From NCBI GenBank assembly GCA_029532625.1, contig JARFXM010000006.1, forward strand, positions 1,426,001-1,490,000: 64,000 nucleotides of DNA. The letters run 5' to 3'. A program made the position numbers and the translations under genes. Under the pieces are notes generated by a model. The model was not told the origin of the DNA, ran no database searches, and saw only the letters and a list, made by a program, of their open reading frames with translations. This stretch comes from Lomentospora prolificans. Taxonomy: Eukaryota; Ascomycota; Sordariomycetes; Microascales; Microascaceae. Of this stretch, positions 62,301 to 64,000 are shown piece after piece; position 1 is the stretch's first letter; each line of letters opens with the position of its first letter.

Positions 62301-63947
62301 TTTAGGAGCGTTGAGGCGTCGATTAGCGATTTGGCCTGTGGGTAGATTCCGTACGCGGAATAAGCGTCCGTGATAGTCGCGATCGGCCTAGCCTTCTTTT
62401 GGCGCTTGCCCTCCTTCTTGGTGTCGTAGAACTTGATGTCGCCCTTCAGAATCGGAATGTGGGAGCGGTCATAGGGCGATCGTTTCTTGAGTTCCTTTTG
62501 GAGTTTTTGATACTCCTTCTCGTCAGGGGGGGTAATCACACACCAGCAGCGCCTCCAGGGGACACCGGCGCCGAACCGCACCCTAACCCAAGCTTCGTTC
62601 TTGAGCCTCATCCTTTCCATGATGATGTTGATATTGTTAAGCGACTTGCCCTTACCGGCTATAAGGGCACCGGTGTAAGCCTCCTGAAGTGAGGCATGCT
62701 CAAACATTGCCAATCTGATGCTTGCCGTCCACTCGATAAGGGTGTCGTGCGAATTGAAGTGAAGCAGGTACCGGTTACGGCCAGCGGTGGAAATACTGAG
62801 GATATTTTGGAGGGGTTGCTCATCGTTTGACCTGGTCGGTAATGATTCAATCTGTATGAGCATTAGTTACGTTCCTTGAGCCGCTGGCCAGTGACGTACA
62901 GGGAGCCATGCGGAAGGAGAAGTAGTGGGGAAATGTTACCATCTTGATCGAGGCATCGGTCAGGTTGATGAATTTGGGCAAAACCTCGCCATCGTCGCCG
63001 GCGGCATCTAGTTCGGCAGCATCCCATAAAGATAGAACGGTGCCGACAAGCTGGGCAAAGCATTCTGTCCATGTCCTATCGGGATTTGGTCGACCCTCTA
63101 AAACCAGGTAGTCAGTGGGCACCCAGCACACAAGAAATGAGAGCTTTAGCTTTGGGGAAGAAGACGACCGAAAAGGAAACGGGAAAAAGGAAATGACAAG
63201 AAGAACGGGACTATTTCTCGTCACCGATGTGGACAAGGCGGGCAGTACGAAGGAAAAGAATCACTGACGAGTATTCTGATCGTCTAGCTTCAAGAAATAT
63301 CCTTCTTGGTACAGCTTATTGCCGTGACCGTTCAAAAAGGTGAAGATGGGCTGGAGCTCCGGTATAATGTCTTGGCCGATATCCATGAGGGGCGGTTGGT
63401 AGGCTTGGACCATGGACAGAGGTCGCGAAGAGCTTCGTTTGTGATGTTGAGGGCTGTTTACGGCGGCGGAGTCATCGAATGGCTGACTCGGTGTTTGCGC
63501 CCTTGACGAGGGGGTCGAAGCGTGGGGAGGTTGCGCGTAAGGCACCTGCGGTTGGCGAAAGGGCTCAGCAGTGGCGGGCCTTCCGTTCGCAAAATTATCG
63601 CGGGGTTTCGAGTGCACTTCAGTCGTTGTTACCGAGTCTCGTGAGCCGGCAAATTGGGAGATGAAGGAGAGGACTGTGGGAAAAGAAGAGGGGAAATGAT
63701 TATTAGCATTTACGAATTATAAGAGGAGGCCCGGGGCGGTGGAAATGGCGCTGCCTGAGAAATATTGGACAAGCAAAGCATGCGTAAGTGTCCTGCTTCT
63801 CAGTTTGGTAAAGACAAAGCAGAGAGGATAATGATGTACACTTGGCACGTTGTAGTTGCCGGGACTGGACGGAGACGGGGGTGGACGGGCGATTCGCTTG
63901 GGCGGCGACTAGGGTGTGTCACTATATTTACCTCTGTTGCGCCCCAT
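59333..63947 (-). CDS. CAF120: Caf120/Skg3-like PH-domain protein
   Basis: A 1365-residue protein resembling yeast Caf120 and Skg3. Caf120 is a CCR4-NOT-associated factor; Skg3 is linked to cell-wall and polarity functions. Exons (minus): 63932-63947, 63269-63673, 62940-63097 and 59333-62851; phases agree. The start gives MGRNRVLSFISQFAGS, built by joining a 16-nt first exon to exon 2. A PH domain spans about 100-250 (YFLKLDDQN, TWTECFAQLVGTVLSLWDA, RNRYLLHFNSHDTLIEWTASIRLA). A second PH-like region follows (about 275-410, VPWRRCWCVITPPDEKEY). The C-terminal 850 residues are Pro/Ser/Gln/Asn-rich and disordered in character, ending in a poly-Gln patch and Gly/Met/Pro-rich tail. Such tails suit RNP or scaffold proteins. 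The name is by resemblance; a choice between Caf120 and Skg3 is not possible here, as filamentous fungi usually carry one copy. Confidence 0.88.
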
Positions 63948-64000
63948 GTTGACGACAGGGCCAATTTGAAGCCTAGAGTCTCGGTAGATATTGAACAGCG
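63948..64000. other. 5' flank of the Caf120-like gene, cut by window end
   Basis: Only 53 bp lie upstream of the start codon, so promoter and leader are outside the window. Confidence 0.6.

Overview
The window is nuclear DNA from a filamentous ascomycete (Pezizomycotina, most likely a Sordariomycete). Genes carry short introns of 56-490 nt with GT..AG ends and CTAAC/CTGAC-like branch points. The families present (DUF3405, Zn2Cys6 factor, p24 protein, Mep-type ammonium transporter, Caf120-like PH protein, Crt10, Rad53) belong to filamentous fungi. I support eleven protein genes, nine of them multi-exon or single-exon models rebuilt exon by exon with matching splice phases. No tRNA, rRNA, CRISPR array or intact transposon was recognised.

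Layout, left to right. 1.0-2.0 kb (+): EMP24-type p24 cargo receptor. 2.5-5.0 kb (-): DUF3405 type II membrane protein. 9.7-11.2 kb (+) and 11.6-13.4 kb (-): a convergent intronless pair, a SWIM zinc-finger protein and an atypical protein kinase. 13.4-24.6 kb: an 11 kb gene-free stretch with a 63-nt poly(T) run. 24.6-28.0 kb (+): Zn2Cys6 transcription factor whose start codon appears to form its own exon. 28.0-34.5 kb: gene-free, ending in a pyrimidine-rich leader. 34.5-36.1 kb (+): TauD/TfdA dioxygenase. 36.1-40.2 kb: gene-free, with one AT-rich island. 40.2-42.6 kb (+): ten-exon, membrane-anchored histidine acid phosphatase. 43.6-45.3 kb (-): ammonium transporter with GATA sites upstream. 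49.8-52.4 kb (+): Crt10-like protein. 53.1-57.0 kb (-): Rad53/Chk2 checkpoint kinase. 59.3-63.9 kb (-): Caf120/Skg3-like PH-domain protein.

How the genes relate. Most are housekeeping genes with unrelated roles: ER-Golgi transport, nutrient (ammonium, phosphate, possibly sulfonate) acquisition, checkpoint signalling and mRNA decay. The clearest functional neighbourhood is the tail-to-tail Crt10/Rad53 pair, since both homologues act on ribonucleotide reductase control in yeast. Gene density is low (about one gene per 6 kb). The large gaps flank the regulatory and lineage-specific genes. Several models depend on very small coding exons (3, 16, 18, 24 and 31 nt) that automated annotation could miss.
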